Shown: positions 53,746 to 62,650 of the stretch, in pieces
How the letters are laid out: each line of letters starts with the position of its first letter
How positions within the stretch are numbered: position 1 is the first letter of the stretch
Assembly (NCBI RefSeq): GCF_900142385.1
Contig: NZ_FRAQ01000001.1
Location: 868,001 to 932,000, forward strand
Source of the DNA: Marinobacter antarcticus
Lineage (GTDB): Bacteria; Pseudomonadota; Gammaproteobacteria; Pseudomonadales; Oleiphilaceae
Length of the DNA: 64,000 nt
Direction of reading: 5' to 3'
Position numbers and translations under genes: made by a program
The notes under the pieces: model-generated
The model's input: the letters and a program-made list of their open reading frames with translations, nothing else
Told to the model about the DNA's origin: nothing
Databases searched by the model: none

Positions 53746-53776
53746 AAAAAAAGGGCAACCCTGAGGCTGCCCTTTA
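53746..53776 (-). terminator. Intrinsic terminator of the CsrB/RsmZ-like RNA
   Basis: On the minus strand AAAGGGCA pairs with TGCCCTTT over an 11-base loop, followed by a run of at least seven Ts. It lies 107 bases upstream of the mnmH ATG, so mnmH is read either from its own promoter or by read-through. Confidence 0.92.
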
Positions 53777-53973
53777 CCGGAACAGGTCGGCGCATCCTTG
53801 CGCTGAGTGCAACAGCCGTGTTGCAAATCCTTGTGCCACTCCTTGGTGCCGGCATCCGAGCCGGCGATCCGAATAGTTATCCCTTAGGCGAAGTATCCCT
53901 GCCTCCGTGCCTCTCCCCGCATTCCGTCCCGGGGTGCGTCCAGTGCGTCGTCCTTTTCCATGTCATCCTTCAC
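53746..53973 (-). ncRNA. CsrB/RsmZ-like small regulatory RNA (CsrA-sequestering), predicted
   Basis: Read on the minus strand, this ~228-nt stretch holds 15 GGA motifs and no coding frame of note. Several GGAs sit in perfect hairpin loops: GCGC-AAGGAT-GCGC (53790-53803), GCCGGC-TCGGAT-GCCGGC (53848-53865) and CAC-CAAGGA-GTG (53837-53848). This is how CsrB/RsmX/Y/Z RNAs present binding sites to CsrA/RsmA. It ends in a strong terminator. A TATAGT (-10) lies just before the first GGA, and a GacA/UvrY-type box is ~170 bases upstream of the predicted start. The exact 5' end is inferred; a second possible promoter would extend the RNA to about 54050. Confidence 0.75.
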
Positions 53974-53979
53974 AACATC

Positions 53980-53985
53980 ACTATA
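53980..53985 (-). promoter_or_regulatory. Predicted -10 element of the regulatory RNA
   Basis: TATAGT on the minus strand lies six to seven bases before the predicted RNA start, and the GGA motifs begin right after it. No good -35 hexamer is seen at 17 bases, which suits an activator-dependent promoter. A competing TATAAC at 54058-54063 could drive a longer transcript. Confidence 0.5.
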
Positions 53986-54142
53986 CCAAGCGGGTGCATG
54001 GAAACGTGTGAGCTCTGCACGCTTGCGGAACGTGTCTGGATGTTGTGTTTTCTATAAGTTATACATAACAATGGGTTAGGTGTCTTCCGAGCACCACAAA
54101 CCACTGCCGCGTACGCAAAGTCACTGCAAGGTCTTACAGGGA

Positions 54143-54160
54143 TGTGCGAGATGTCTCACA
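54143..54160 (-). promoter_or_regulatory. GacA/UvrY-type upstream activating sequence
   Basis: The minus strand reads TGTGAGACATCTCGCACA, an 18-bp imperfect palindrome that closely fits the TGTRAG-N6-CTYACA box bound by GacA/UvrY upstream of csrB/rsmY/rsmZ genes. Its centre is about 178 bases before the predicted RNA start. A related half-site, TGTAAGACCTTGCA, is 4 bases further along (54125-54138). It overlaps the vanZ stop region. Confidence 0.65.
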
Positions 54161-54560
54161 AGGATTCGGGCGAATCTCTCAAGTCTCTTCGGCCGGTTCT
54201 GCGTAAGCCTGGCCAGGGTAGAAGCCCAATCAGTATTCCGGCGCCATCGGCAGCGATGTCCGCCAGAGAGAAGTCCCGGTAAGGCAGATTCGCCTGAACG
54301 GCCTCAATGCACAGCCCGAAACCCAGCAGTAAAGGTGCAAACCAGACGGCGCGGAGACCGGGCCATGACAGGCGGGTCAAAATCGTGAGTTCGATAAAGG
54401 CGACCATGTGATTCACCTTGTCGCTGGGTGCCGACGGAATTGGATAGCTGCTGCTTGTGGTTGCCAGAAAGCCAATGGCAATCACCGATAGCAGCAGAGC
54501 AAGACGCCACAGTGGTCGGAAGTGCAGTAGAGTTGTCAGTTGGTGTTTCAGTGTTGCCAT
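54156..54560 (-). CDS. VanZ-family small membrane protein
   Basis: This 134-residue protein has four hydrophobic helices and the VanZ-like motif SDKVNHMVAFIELTIL, with the FSLADIAADGAGILIGL segment near the end. VanZ-like proteins are of unclear function, some linked to glycopeptide tolerance. The stop codon overlaps the GacA-type box of the downstream RNA by five bases. It is divergent from cysZ. Confidence 0.8.
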   Translation of the reverse strand: MATLKHQLTTLLHFRPLWRLALLLSVIAIGFLATTSSSYPIPSAPSDKVNHMVAFIELTILTRLSWPGLRAVWFAPLLLGFGLCIEAVQANLPYRDFSLADIAADGAGILIGLLPWPGLRRTGRRDLRDSPESL

Positions 54561-54657
54561 TGGTGAAATCCGTCAGAGTTCTCTGGCTGTGTGAAGGTTT
54601 TCAACATGATATGCTGTGCACCCCGTCACTGTCATCGACACGGAGGGCTATTCAGCG

Positions 54658-55407
54658 ATGCTCAGGGGTAACTTTTTTCGTGGACTGGGCTACCTGGGTG
54701 AGGGTTTTCGTCTGATACGTCAGCCCGGCCTGCGACTATTTGTCGTGATTCCGCTTGTAATCAACATTCTTCTCTTCGGTTTGCTGTTCTATTTTCTGGG
54801 CGAGCTCTTTGGTGTTCTGATTGCCACCGCTATGGGCTGGCTGCCCGACTGGGCCTGGCTGCAGGCATTGGACTGGCTGTTCTGGATCCTTTATGGAGCT
54901 GTGATCCTGCTGATGTTGGCGTACGGCTTTGTAATCATCGCCAACCTGATTGGGTCCCCGTTTTATGGTTATCTGGCGGAGCTCACTGAAAAGCACCTGA
55001 CCGGGCAGGAAGTCAGCCCAGACGAAGGCTGGGCGGGCATTATAAAGGACATTCCCAGGGCGCTCTGGCGCGAAGTGCAGAAAATCATCTATTACCTGCC
55101 CCGGGCTATCGGCCTGTTTATTATCGGCTTGATCCCGGTGGTCAATCTGGTTGCGGCTGTGCTGTGGTTTATGTTCAACAGCTGGATGATGGCGTTGCAG
55201 TATGTAGATTACCCCGCAGATAACCACAAAGTGAGCTTTCGTGCGTTGCGCGAGCTGCTTGCCGACACCCGGCTCTCTGCACTGGGGTTCGGGCTGCCAG
55301 TGGCTCTGGCAGCCATGGTGCCGATTCTGAACCTGGTTGTTGTTCCCGCAGCCGTTTGCGGTGCGACCGCCTATTGGGTGCGTGAAAACGGCGCAACACG
55401 AAATTAA
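54658..55407 (+). CDS. cysZ: Sulfate transporter CysZ
   Basis: This 249-residue membrane protein has the CysZ/EI24 pattern: RGNFFRGLGYLGEGFRLIRQPGLRLFVVIP at the start, several hydrophobic segments, and VDYPADNHKVSFRALRELL near the end. CysZ imports sulfate across the inner membrane for cysteine synthesis. The ATG at 54658 is preceded by GGAGG at eleven bases and begins the conserved region. No cysK is adjacent. The gene precedes rapA. Confidence 0.88.
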   Translation: MLRGNFFRGLGYLGEGFRLIRQPGLRLFVVIPLVINILLFGLLFYFLGELFGVLIATAMGWLPDWAWLQALDWLFWILYGAVILLMLAYGFVIIANLIGSPFYGYLAELTEKHLTGQEVSPDEGWAGIIKDIPRALWREVQKIIYYLPRAIGLFIIGLIPVVNLVAAVLWFMFNSWMMALQYVDYPADNHKVSFRALRELLADTRLSALGFGLPVALAAMVPILNLVVVPAAVCGATAYWVRENGATRN

Positions 55408-55423
55408 TGAGACTGGAGGTTTT

Positions 55424-58324
55424 TTGGACGCATCGGAATTTGTTATTGGTCAGCGCTGGGTAAGCCATAGTGATACAGCCTTGGGGCTGGGCATAGTGAC
55501 AGATATTTCCGGCCGTCGGGTTACCCTCGGGTTTCCTGCGGCGGATGAAGAGCGCACCTACGCTATTGATAATGCCCCACTTTCTCGCATAATTTATCAG
55601 ATTGGCGAGGAAATCGAGACCTTCGGCGGCACCAGGTACCTGGTGCGCGCGGTAGAGGATGTTGGTGGCGTGCTGATGTATCACGCCGAGGCCTTTTCAG
55701 ATGACAGAGAGTCAGATAATGACGAGCTGCTTGACGACAAGATTGAGCAGATATCTGAGGTAAAACTCGCCAGCTCCGTCAATTTTTCAGCGCCTCATCA
55801 GCGCCTGTTTGCCGGCCAGTTTGATCGAAACGGCGCCTTCCGTCTGCGCTTTGCAACCCTGCAGCACCTGGACCGGTTGCGGGCTTCTCCTGCCCGGGGC
55901 CTGATTGGTGCCCGCACACAGCACTTGCAGCACCAGGTTTATATTGCTCACGAAGTAGCAAAGCGCCATGCACCACGAGTGCTCCTTGCGGACGAGGTGG
56001 GCCTGGGTAAAACCATTGAAGCCGGCCTTATTCTGCATTACCAGTTGCAGACTGGCCGGGCCCGGCGAGCCTTGATCGTGGTGCCCGATTCGCTGACTCA
56101 TCAGTGGCTTGTGGAGATGCTGCGGCGCTTCAATCTGCGTTTTTCCATTGTTGACCAGAGTCGCTATGACGCCCTGGAAGAAAGCGAAGATGATGTCGAT
56201 GCCCTGGTGAATCACATCTTCGGGGGGGAGTCTTCCGTTAATCCCTTTGAAAGCGACCAGCTGGTGTTGTGCAGCCTCGATTTCCTGGTCAACAGTCAGA
56301 AGGCAAGTAAGGACGCACTGAAAGCCGGCTGGGATCTGATGATTGTGGATGAGGCTCATCATCTGGCCTGGAGCCCTGAAAGCGTCAGCCCTGAATACCA
56401 GGTAGTGGAGGAGCTCTCGGCAGCCAGTGAAGGTCTGTTATTGCTGACAGCAACGCCGGAGCAGGTGGGTGTGGCCAGCCACTTTGCCCGGCTTCGCCTG
56501 CTCGACCCGGCGCGGTTTCACGACTTGCAGGCGTTTCAGGAAGAAGAGCAGCAGTATGAAACGATCAATAGCGTAGTGCGGCGCTTGCAGGATGAAGGCT
56601 TGGACATCCATGAAGACGACCGCAAGGCGCTGGAGGCCTGGCTGGGCGATGAACTGGCGGAGTTGCTGAAGGGCGATTCGCCGCGCCAGGCCATCATCGA
56701 CGCAATGCTCGACCGCCATGGCACAGGGCGGGTGCTGTTCCGTAATACCCGGGCAGCGATACAGGGCTTTCCCGAGCGCCGGGCCAATGCCGTTCCGCTG
56801 GAGTGCCCTGCCATGTATCAGGGCCAGGAGTTTGGCTATCCTGGGTTAGCCCCGGAGCAATCCGTGCCTGAAGAGCAGTGGCTGGCAGACGACCCGAGGG
56901 TTGTCTGGCTGGAGAAAAAACTGGCGGGCTTACGCCCCGCCAAAGTCGTGGTTATCTGCGCCATGGCCGAAACTGCCATGGCGCTGGAGCACTACCTTCA
57001 GCTCCGTGCCGGCATTCGCAGTGCCGCGTTCCATGAACACCTGAGCCTCGTGGAGCGGGACCGCGCCGCTGCCTATTTTGCCGACGATGAACAGGGTGCT
57101 CAGGCGCTGATCTGTTCAGAAATAGGCAGTGAAGGGCGTAACTTCCAGTTTGCCCACCATCTGGTGCTGTTTGATCTGCCTGCCAACCCGGATCTGCTTG
57201 AACAGCGCATCGGGCGTCTTGACCGTATTGGCCAGACTGAAACCATTGATATCCATATTCCCTATCTCTGCAATACCTCGCAGGAGGTTCAGTACCGCTG
57301 GTTCCAGGAAGGCCTGAATGCGTTTTCCGAAAGCTGCGCTGTCGGCGTGGCGGTGCAGGAAAAGGTTGGCGAACAGTGGAAAAACGCTGTCGATGGCGAG
57401 TCTTCCGTGCTGGATAGCCTGGTTGAAGCCTCCGCCATCGAGACGGCGCGGCTGAAAACGCTTCTGCAGAATGGCCGCGATGCGCTGATCGAGCTCAACT
57501 CCTGTCGCCGCGATATAGCCGATTCGCTGATTGCTGGTATTGAAGAGGAAGAAGGTCCAGTTCAGGTACGCGATTATATGATGGAAGCCTTCGACATTCT
57601 CGGGGTGGATGTCGAAGACCATTCTGAACGTGCAGATATTCTGCGCCCAGGCGAGCAGTATCAGGCTGGCCACGTCGCCGAACTGCCGGAAGACGGCGTA
57701 ACCGTCACCTGGGATCGCCAGCATGCGCTGGAGCGCGAAGATATTGCGTTTATGAGTTGGGAGCATCCCATGGTAACGGGTGTGATGGACTCGGTTACCA
57801 GCTCCGGGTTGGGCAAGGCCGCTCTGGCCAGCTTGTCAGTCAAGGCACTGCCGCCGGGCACTTTGTTGATGGAAGCGCTGTTCACAGTGCACTGCCCGGC
57901 GCCTGAAGCTTTGCACCTGACTCGTTATCTGCCGGTCTCGCCCCTGCGGCTGCTGGTGGATGTGAACGGCAAAGAGCTTTCCGCCGCCCTTCCTCATGAT
58001 CGTCTCAACGACCTTTGTTCAAATATCCGTCGGCGTACCGCGCAGGCGGTTGTGCCGCAGATCCGTCCGCAGGTGGAAACCATGGTCGATCATGTGGAGC
58101 GCCTGTCTGCACCGCATCTGGAGCCTATGAAACAAAAGGCACTGGAGCAGTTGGTGGCGAACTTTGAGCCAGAGATTCGCAGGCTGGAAGCCCTGAAAAG
58201 AGTGAACCCGGCCATTCGCGAAGAGGAAATCGATTATTTCCGCAATCAGCTGGATGCCGCCCGCGAGGCTATCGGGCATGCCAGCCTGGCGCTGGAAGGT
58301 ATACGGGTTATCGTCACCGCCTGA
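55424..58324 (+). CDS. rapA: RNA polymerase-associated ATPase RapA
   Basis: This 966-residue Swi2/Snf2 protein recycles RNA polymerase in transcription. The N-terminal Tudor-like domains begin at FVIGQRWVSHSDTALGLG. Snf2 motifs are DEVGLGKTIEAGLIL, VVPDSLTHQW, IVDEAHHLAW, LLLTATP, SEIGSEGRNFQ and QRIGRLDRIGQ. Length equals E. coli RapA (968). It starts with TTG at 55424, with GGAGG four bases earlier; the longer frame to 55337 overlaps cysZ. The short spacer is slightly unusual. Confidence 0.95.
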   Translation: MDASEFVIGQRWVSHSDTALGLGIVTDISGRRVTLGFPAADEERTYAIDNAPLSRIIYQIGEEIETFGGTRYLVRAVEDVGGVLMYHAEAFSDDRESDNDELLDDKIEQISEVKLASSVNFSAPHQRLFAGQFDRNGAFRLRFATLQHLDRLRASPARGLIGARTQHLQHQVYIAHEVAKRHAPRVLLADEVGLGKTIEAGLILHYQLQTGRARRALIVVPDSLTHQWLVEMLRRFNLRFSIVDQSRYDALEESEDDVDALVNHIFGGESSVNPFESDQLVLCSLDFLVNSQKASKDALKAGWDLMIVDEAHHLAWSPESVSPEYQVVEELSAASEGLLLLTATPEQVGVASHFARLRLLDPARFHDLQAFQEEEQQYETINSVVRRLQDEGLDIHEDDRKALEAWLGDELAELLKGDSPRQAIIDAMLDRHGTGRVLFRNTRAAIQGFPERRANAVPLECPAMYQGQEFGYPGLAPEQSVPEEQWLADDPRVVWLEKKLAGLRPAKVVVICAMAETAMALEHYLQLRAGIRSAAFHEHLSLVERDRAAAYFADDEQGAQALICSEIGSEGRNFQFAHHLVLFDLPANPDLLEQRIGRLDRIGQTETIDIHIPYLCNTSQEVQYRWFQEGLNAFSESCAVGVAVQEKVGEQWKNAVDGESSVLDSLVEASAIETARLKTLLQNGRDALIELNSCRRDIADSLIAGIEEEEGPVQVRDYMMEAFDILGVDVEDHSERADILRPGEQYQAGHVAELPEDGVTVTWDRQHALEREDIAFMSWEHPMVTGVMDSVTSSGLGKAALASLSVKALPPGTLLMEALFTVHCPAPEALHLTRYLPVSPLRLLVDVNGKELSAALPHDRLNDLCSNIRRRTAQAVVPQIRPQVETMVDHVERLSAPHLEPMKQKALEQLVANFEPEIRRLEALKRVNPAIREEEIDYFRNQLDAAREAIGHASLALEGIRVIVTA

Positions 58325-58382
58325 GCACGTGTGTTTTGAGAAGCTGTTAACCCTTGGATGCTGCTGTGCACGCTGGTCAGTA

Positions 58383-58395
58383 CTCATCTGATGAG
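58383..58395. promoter_or_regulatory. Small palindrome in the fadE upstream region
   Basis: CTCATC-T-GATGAG is a perfect dyad 55 bases before the fadE ATG, next to a CTGGTCAG that resembles half of a FadR box. Either may be a fatty-acid regulator site, but the match is weak. Confidence 0.25.
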
Positions 58396-58449
58396 ATACC
58401 GTAAACGTAACAATTTGTAGTCTTAAACCATGGATGACAGAGAGAACCT

Positions 58450-60900
58450 ATGATGACTTTTATTCTGTTTCTGGTGGCGCTGGTAGCCTTGTTGGTTGTC
58501 ATGCGGCGTGAATCCGGTGCCCGGCCGGCTATTGGTGTAATGGTTGTGGTTGGTGTGCTGTCGATGCTTTTTGCATCAGGATGGCTGGCTCTGGTTCTTT
58601 TTGTCGGAGCCGCTGTTACTGCTGCCGCCGGCTTGCCAGCTCTGCGTCAGAGCTGGCTCACGCCACGTGTTTTTGCCATGTTCAAAAAGGTTGCCCCGAA
58701 GGTCTCCGACACCGAAAAGGTGGCTCTTGAGGCAGGCACGGTAGGCTGGGACGGTGAGTTGTTTACCGGTCGTCCAGATTGGCACAACCTGTTGATCAAC
58801 CGCCATACGGGCCTGAGTGAAGAAGAGCAGGCCTTCGTAGATAATCAGTGCGTTCACGCTATATCCATGTGTGATGCCTGGGATATTGCCGTTGAGCGCG
58901 CTGATCTTCCGAAAGAGCTTTGGGATTTTCTCAAGAACGAGAAGTTCTTCGGAATGATTATCCCCAAAGAATACGGCGGGCTGGGCTTCTCCGCCAAGGC
59001 CCAGACAGCAGTGCTGCAGAAGATTGCTGCCAATGAAATGCTCATGGTGTCTGTTGGCGTGCCTAACTCTCTCGGCCCTGGTGAGTTGCTGGTCAAGTAC
59101 GGTACTGATGAGCAGAAGAACCATTATTTGCCGCGTCTGGCCGATGGCCGGGAAATTCCCTGTTTTGGTCTCACTGGTCCCCGCGCGGGCTCGGATGCAA
59201 CCTCTTTGCCGGATGCCGGCATCGTGTGCAAGCGTGAGATAGATGGTAAGGAAGTTGTTGGTATCAAGCTGGATTTTGAAAAGCGCTGGATTACTCTTGC
59301 GCCCATTGCAACCGTTGTTGGCCTGGCGTTCCGGATGTTTGATCCGGATGGGCTGCTAGGCGATACAAAAGACTATGGCATTACCTGTGCGCTGATACCC
59401 CGCGATACCAAGGGTATGGAAATCGGCCGCCGTCACTGCCCCATCGGCAGTCCCTTCCTGAACGGCCCGATCATTGGCAAGGACGTATTTATACCGCTGG
59501 ATTACATTATCGGTGGACTGGAAATGGCCGGGCAGGGCTGGCGTATGCTGGTTGAGTGCCTCTCTGTAGGCCGTTGTATCACGCTGCCCTCCGGCGCTGC
59601 GGGTGCGGCTGCCTACTCAGTGGGCACAGCCGGCGGTTTCACCCGCATCCGCCGTCAGTTCAATACGCCGGTGGCGGACATGGAGGGCGTGCAGGAGCCA
59701 CTGGCGCGCATTGCAGCCAAAACGTACATTGCACAGGCGGCGGTCAACCACACCGCCAACATGATTGACAAAGGCGAAAAGCCGGCCGTTCCGTCGGCGA
59801 TTCTCAAGTATCACCTGACCGAAATGCAGCGTGAGATACTCACCGATGCCATGGATGTTCACGGTGGTAAAACGGTGACCCTTGGGCCGCGTAACTATCT
59901 GGGTATTGGCTTTAGCGGTTCCGCCGTATCGATTACGGTGGAAGGTGCAAACATCATGACCCGCAGCCTGATGATATTCGGTCAGGGAGCTATCCGCTGC
60001 CATCCATACGTGCTCAAAGAACTGGCTGCCAAAGATAACGATGATATCCATGCGTTCGATGATGCCTTCTTCGGCCACGCCGGCCTGATTTTCGGCAACT
60101 CGGCCCGAGCCTTTACTCAGGCGCTCGGCCTTGGCCGTGCGGATGTTCCGTTCGACAGCGCCAGCCGAAAGTATGCTCAGGCTGTTGCGCGCTTCAGTGC
60201 TGCCTTTGGCTTGTGTTCGGATGCCGCCATGACCACGCTTGGTAGTGAACTGAAAATGCGTGAGCTCATTTCCGCGCGTCTCGGCGACATGCTGTCCAAC
60301 CTGTACCTGGCGTCTATGGTGCTCAAGAACTGGCATGAAACACAGCCGGTGGAAGGTGAAAAAGAAGTGATGCAATACAGTCTTGGTTTGTTGCTGCATC
60401 GTACCGAAGAAGCCCTGGATGCGTTTCTCCAGAACCTTCCGAATCGAGCGGTAGCACTGGTTCTGCGTGCGGTCACTCTGCCTTTGGGCCGGAGCTGGGG
60501 CAATCCCCATGATGATCAGGCGCGCAAGCTTGCCCGGTTCATTTCCACCGACACGCCCATTCGTCACAAGCTGCTTGCCAGTACCTGGACGACAGAAGGT
60601 GAAGGTTCAGTGAAAAACCCGGTGGCCTCATACAACGGCTTGTTGAAGGACTACGACAAGGCTGAGCAGCTCTATCGTAAAGCCACCAAGGCCTACGCCA
60701 AAGGTGAACTGCCCATGACTGCGTTGCATCCGGAAGAGCGGTTTGAGGCGGCGCTGGAAGCGGGCATCTACACCAAAGAAGAAGCGGACTTCATGCGCGA
60801 GTACGAAGTGGTGGTGCTGGAAATGCTCACCGTGGATGATTTTCCGTTTGATGAGTTTGCCCGTAACAAGGAAACCGTGATTGACCACAATCCCGCGTAA
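58450..60900 (+). CDS. fadE: Acyl-CoA dehydrogenase FadE
   Basis: This 816-residue enzyme has two N-terminal membrane helices (~1-65), then the acyl-CoA dehydrogenase core with IIPKEYGGLGFSAKAQ and CFGLTGPRAGSDATS, the conserved flavin/substrate segments. GANIMTRSLMIFGQGAIRCHP is the typical FadE-type C-half. It starts fatty acid beta-oxidation, and its length is that of E. coli FadE (814). AGAGAACCT precedes the ATG. Confidence 0.95.
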   Translation: MMTFILFLVALVALLVVMRRESGARPAIGVMVVVGVLSMLFASGWLALVLFVGAAVTAAAGLPALRQSWLTPRVFAMFKKVAPKVSDTEKVALEAGTVGWDGELFTGRPDWHNLLINRHTGLSEEEQAFVDNQCVHAISMCDAWDIAVERADLPKELWDFLKNEKFFGMIIPKEYGGLGFSAKAQTAVLQKIAANEMLMVSVGVPNSLGPGELLVKYGTDEQKNHYLPRLADGREIPCFGLTGPRAGSDATSLPDAGIVCKREIDGKEVVGIKLDFEKRWITLAPIATVVGLAFRMFDPDGLLGDTKDYGITCALIPRDTKGMEIGRRHCPIGSPFLNGPIIGKDVFIPLDYIIGGLEMAGQGWRMLVECLSVGRCITLPSGAAGAAAYSVGTAGGFTRIRRQFNTPVADMEGVQEPLARIAAKTYIAQAAVNHTANMIDKGEKPAVPSAILKYHLTEMQREILTDAMDVHGGKTVTLGPRNYLGIGFSGSAVSITVEGANIMTRSLMIFGQGAIRCHPYVLKELAAKDNDDIHAFDDAFFGHAGLIFGNSARAFTQALGLGRADVPFDSASRKYAQAVARFSAAFGLCSDAAMTTLGSELKMRELISARLGDMLSNLYLASMVLKNWHETQPVEGEKEVMQYSLGLLLHRTEEALDAFLQNLPNRAVALVLRAVTLPLGRSWGNPHDDQARKLARFISTDTPIRHKLLASTWTTEGEGSVKNPVASYNGLLKDYDKAEQLYRKATKAYAKGELPMTALHPEERFEAALEAGIYTKEEADFMREYEVVVLEMLTVDDFPFDEFARNKETVIDHNPA

Positions 60901-60917
60901 CAGGACGGCAGGCCGCC

Positions 60918-61298
60918 ATGTGGTTATCGTTTTTTGCCGTTAGTGTCGGCGCTGTTATCGGCGCCAATCTGCGTTGGCTGCTGGGGCTGTGGCTGAACAG
61001 CAGCTATCACGCGATTCCATTTGGCACCGTGGCAGCCAACCTCAGTGGTGGTTGGCTGGTTGGTTTACTGATCGGCTACTTTAGCCATGGCAGTGCACTG
61101 GCGCCAGAGTGGCGCCTGTTTGCCATCACTGGTCTGTGTGGTGCGCTGACGACCTTTTCCACGTTTTCCCTGGAAATGTTTGCAGCGATTCAGGACGGTA
61201 AATGGGCAATGGCCATCACCGGCATTCTCGTACATGTTGTGGGTTCCATTCTGATGACCGCGCTGGGTATTTACACCTTCGGTCTGGTGAAGGGCTGA
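60918..61298 (+). CDS. crcB: Fluoride ion channel CrcB/FluC
   Basis: This 126-residue protein has four hydrophobic helices. GAVIGANLRWLLG near the start, PFGTVAANLSGGWLVGLL in the second helix, and the signature GLCGALTTFSTFSLEM with the phenylalanines lining the fluoride pore identify CrcB/FluC. It exports fluoride. It starts 18 bases after fadE. No fluoride riboswitch is seen upstream in that small gap. Confidence 0.93.
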   Translation: MWLSFFAVSVGAVIGANLRWLLGLWLNSSYHAIPFGTVAANLSGGWLVGLLIGYFSHGSALAPEWRLFAITGLCGALTTFSTFSLEMFAAIQDGKWAMAITGILVHVVGSILMTALGIYTFGLVKG

Positions 61299-61534
61299 TG
61301 GGTATTATTACCTACAAATTTTATTTCAAATCTACTTGGCAAGTCGGTGATTCAGGAGTAAAGTATTTGATGAAGGAAAGATTCAGTAAAGCATTTCATG
61401 AATAAGACGTACTCCGCAGTTAGTAGTGACCGTCCTGTTTTTGATTCCGCGAGTTCTGTATTTCCGTAAAACGCTGACCGGCCACATTCAGTGAATGGCA
61501 GCAGATAATATGATTGATTTCAGGAAGTTTAAGT

Positions 61535-61741
61535 ATGTCTACTACTACCGGTACTGTTAAGTTCTTCAACGAAGCTAAAGGCTTTGGCTTTATCACTCGT
61601 GAAGGCGGCCCGGACGTTTTTGTTCACTACAGCGCTATTCAGGGCAGCGGTTTCAAGACTCTGGCAGAAGGCCAGCAAGTCGAGTTTACCGTTACTCAGG
61701 GCCAGAAAGGCCCTCAGGCGGAAAACGTTACTCCTCTCTAA
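61535..61741 (+). CDS. Cold-shock protein (CspA family)
   Basis: This 68-residue OB-fold protein has both RNA-binding motifs KGFGFITR (RNP1) and DVFVHYSAI (RNP2). It melts RNA structure in cold or stress. The ATG at 61535 has AGGAAG before it. The 236-base region from crcB to the start contains no other gene; a GATAAT 23 bases upstream may be its -10. It ends in a strong terminator. Confidence 0.94.
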   Translation: MSTTTGTVKFFNEAKGFGFITREGGPDVFVHYSAIQGSGFKTLAEGQQVEFTVTQGQKGPQAENVTPL

Positions 61742-61768
61742 TCCCGCACGGATAGAGTAGTAATCGCC

Positions 61769-61795
61769 AAAAAGGCAGCTTCGGCTGCCTTTTTT
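61769..61795 (+). terminator. Intrinsic terminator of the cold-shock gene
   Basis: AAAAAGGCAGC pairs with GCTGCCTTTTT over a TTCG tetraloop, ending in T-rich sequence 28 bases after the stop. The stable UUCG loop is typical. Confidence 0.93.
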
Positions 61796-61892
61796 CGTTG
61801 TGAAAGTCCGGTATTTTTCCTGCGCCAGGGCTTTGATGTGGTACATTTCAGTCGGACACAGAGTATTACTGGGTTATACAACCGGAGAGTTT

Positions 61893-62468
61893 ATGAAGCT
61901 GATTGGATCAACTACCTCGCCATACGTTCGGCGCATCCGCATCCTGCTCGATGAAGAGCGTTACGACTTCGTTAACCTTGATATTTACGGCGCAGACCGT
62001 GATGAAATCAGGCGTAACAATCCGGCCCTTAAAATACCCGTACTGGAAAGCGATGGACAGGAGATCTATGACTCACGCATTATTTCCCGTTATATCAGCG
62101 CCAAGCAGGGCAGGGATCCTCTCACCTGGGATCAGCAGAACCAGCTAACCCTGATTGATGGCGCCAACGACTCAGCTGTCATCCTGCTGTTGGCCAGACG
62201 CTCCGGGCTGGATGTAGATGCTCCGGGCGTGTTGTTTTTTGATCTGCAGCGTGAGCGCATTATGACCACCATGCGCACCCTCGCCGCTCAGGTGGAAGAC
62301 GGTCAGTTTGAACATTGGAATTACCCTGCAATGTGCCTCTATTGCCTGGTGGACTGGCTGGATTTCCGTGACCTTGTGGATTTCACCGGTATTGAAAGCC
62401 TGCTTGCGTTTCGTGACAGCCGAAAAACCAAACCCTGGGTTGCCGAATCAGACCCGCGGCAGTCGTAA
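61893..62468 (+). CDS. Glutathione S-transferase-like protein
   Basis: This 191-residue protein begins with a glutathione S-transferase N-domain: MKLIGSTTSPYVRRIRILL has the catalytic-type serine, and NPALKIPVLESDGQEIYDSRIISRYI carries the cis-proline and the glutathione-contact residues. The C-terminal helical domain is short and atypical. GGAGAG lies before the ATG at 61893. It could be a stringent-starvation- or YfcG-like member; the substrate is unknown. Confidence 0.82.
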   Translation: MKLIGSTTSPYVRRIRILLDEERYDFVNLDIYGADRDEIRRNNPALKIPVLESDGQEIYDSRIISRYISAKQGRDPLTWDQQNQLTLIDGANDSAVILLLARRSGLDVDAPGVLFFDLQRERIMTTMRTLAAQVEDGQFEHWNYPAMCLYCLVDWLDFRDLVDFTGIESLLAFRDSRKTKPWVAESDPRQS

Positions 62469-62481
62469 ACGACACACCGCA

Positions 62482-62505
62482 GGGTGCCCGGCTTGACGGG
62501 CACCC
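62482..62505 (+). terminator. Hairpin after the glutathione S-transferase-like gene
   Basis: GGGTGCCCG pairs with CGGGCACCC over a six-base loop, 14 bases after the stop. There is no T-run after it, so it may be a weak terminator or a structural 3' end. Confidence 0.55.
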
Positions 62506-62650
62506 TATCACCTCTCATTTCCCCGTCATTCTCCCCGCTAGTATTTTGCCATTCTGAAGGCAATGCTCGATTGCCTGTTTGCGTGTCGTAATTTGACATC
62601 GTGTTGTCGCAATTCGGCAATGTGTTCTTAACTCAAGCAGACTAGGTTCT

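Noticed and set aside
53640..53855. N-terminal extension of MnmH
   Set aside because: The family starts at MASRPD (53639). The extension runs through a terminator and the GGA-rich RNA and is not like any protein.
53746..54060. RNase P RNA, tmRNA or 6S RNA as identity for the minus-strand RNA
   Set aside because: None of their conserved cores is present; the GGA-in-loop pattern fits only the CsrB/Rsm type.
59617..60567. 316-codon open frame antisense to fadE
   Set aside because: Shadow of a conserved reading frame.
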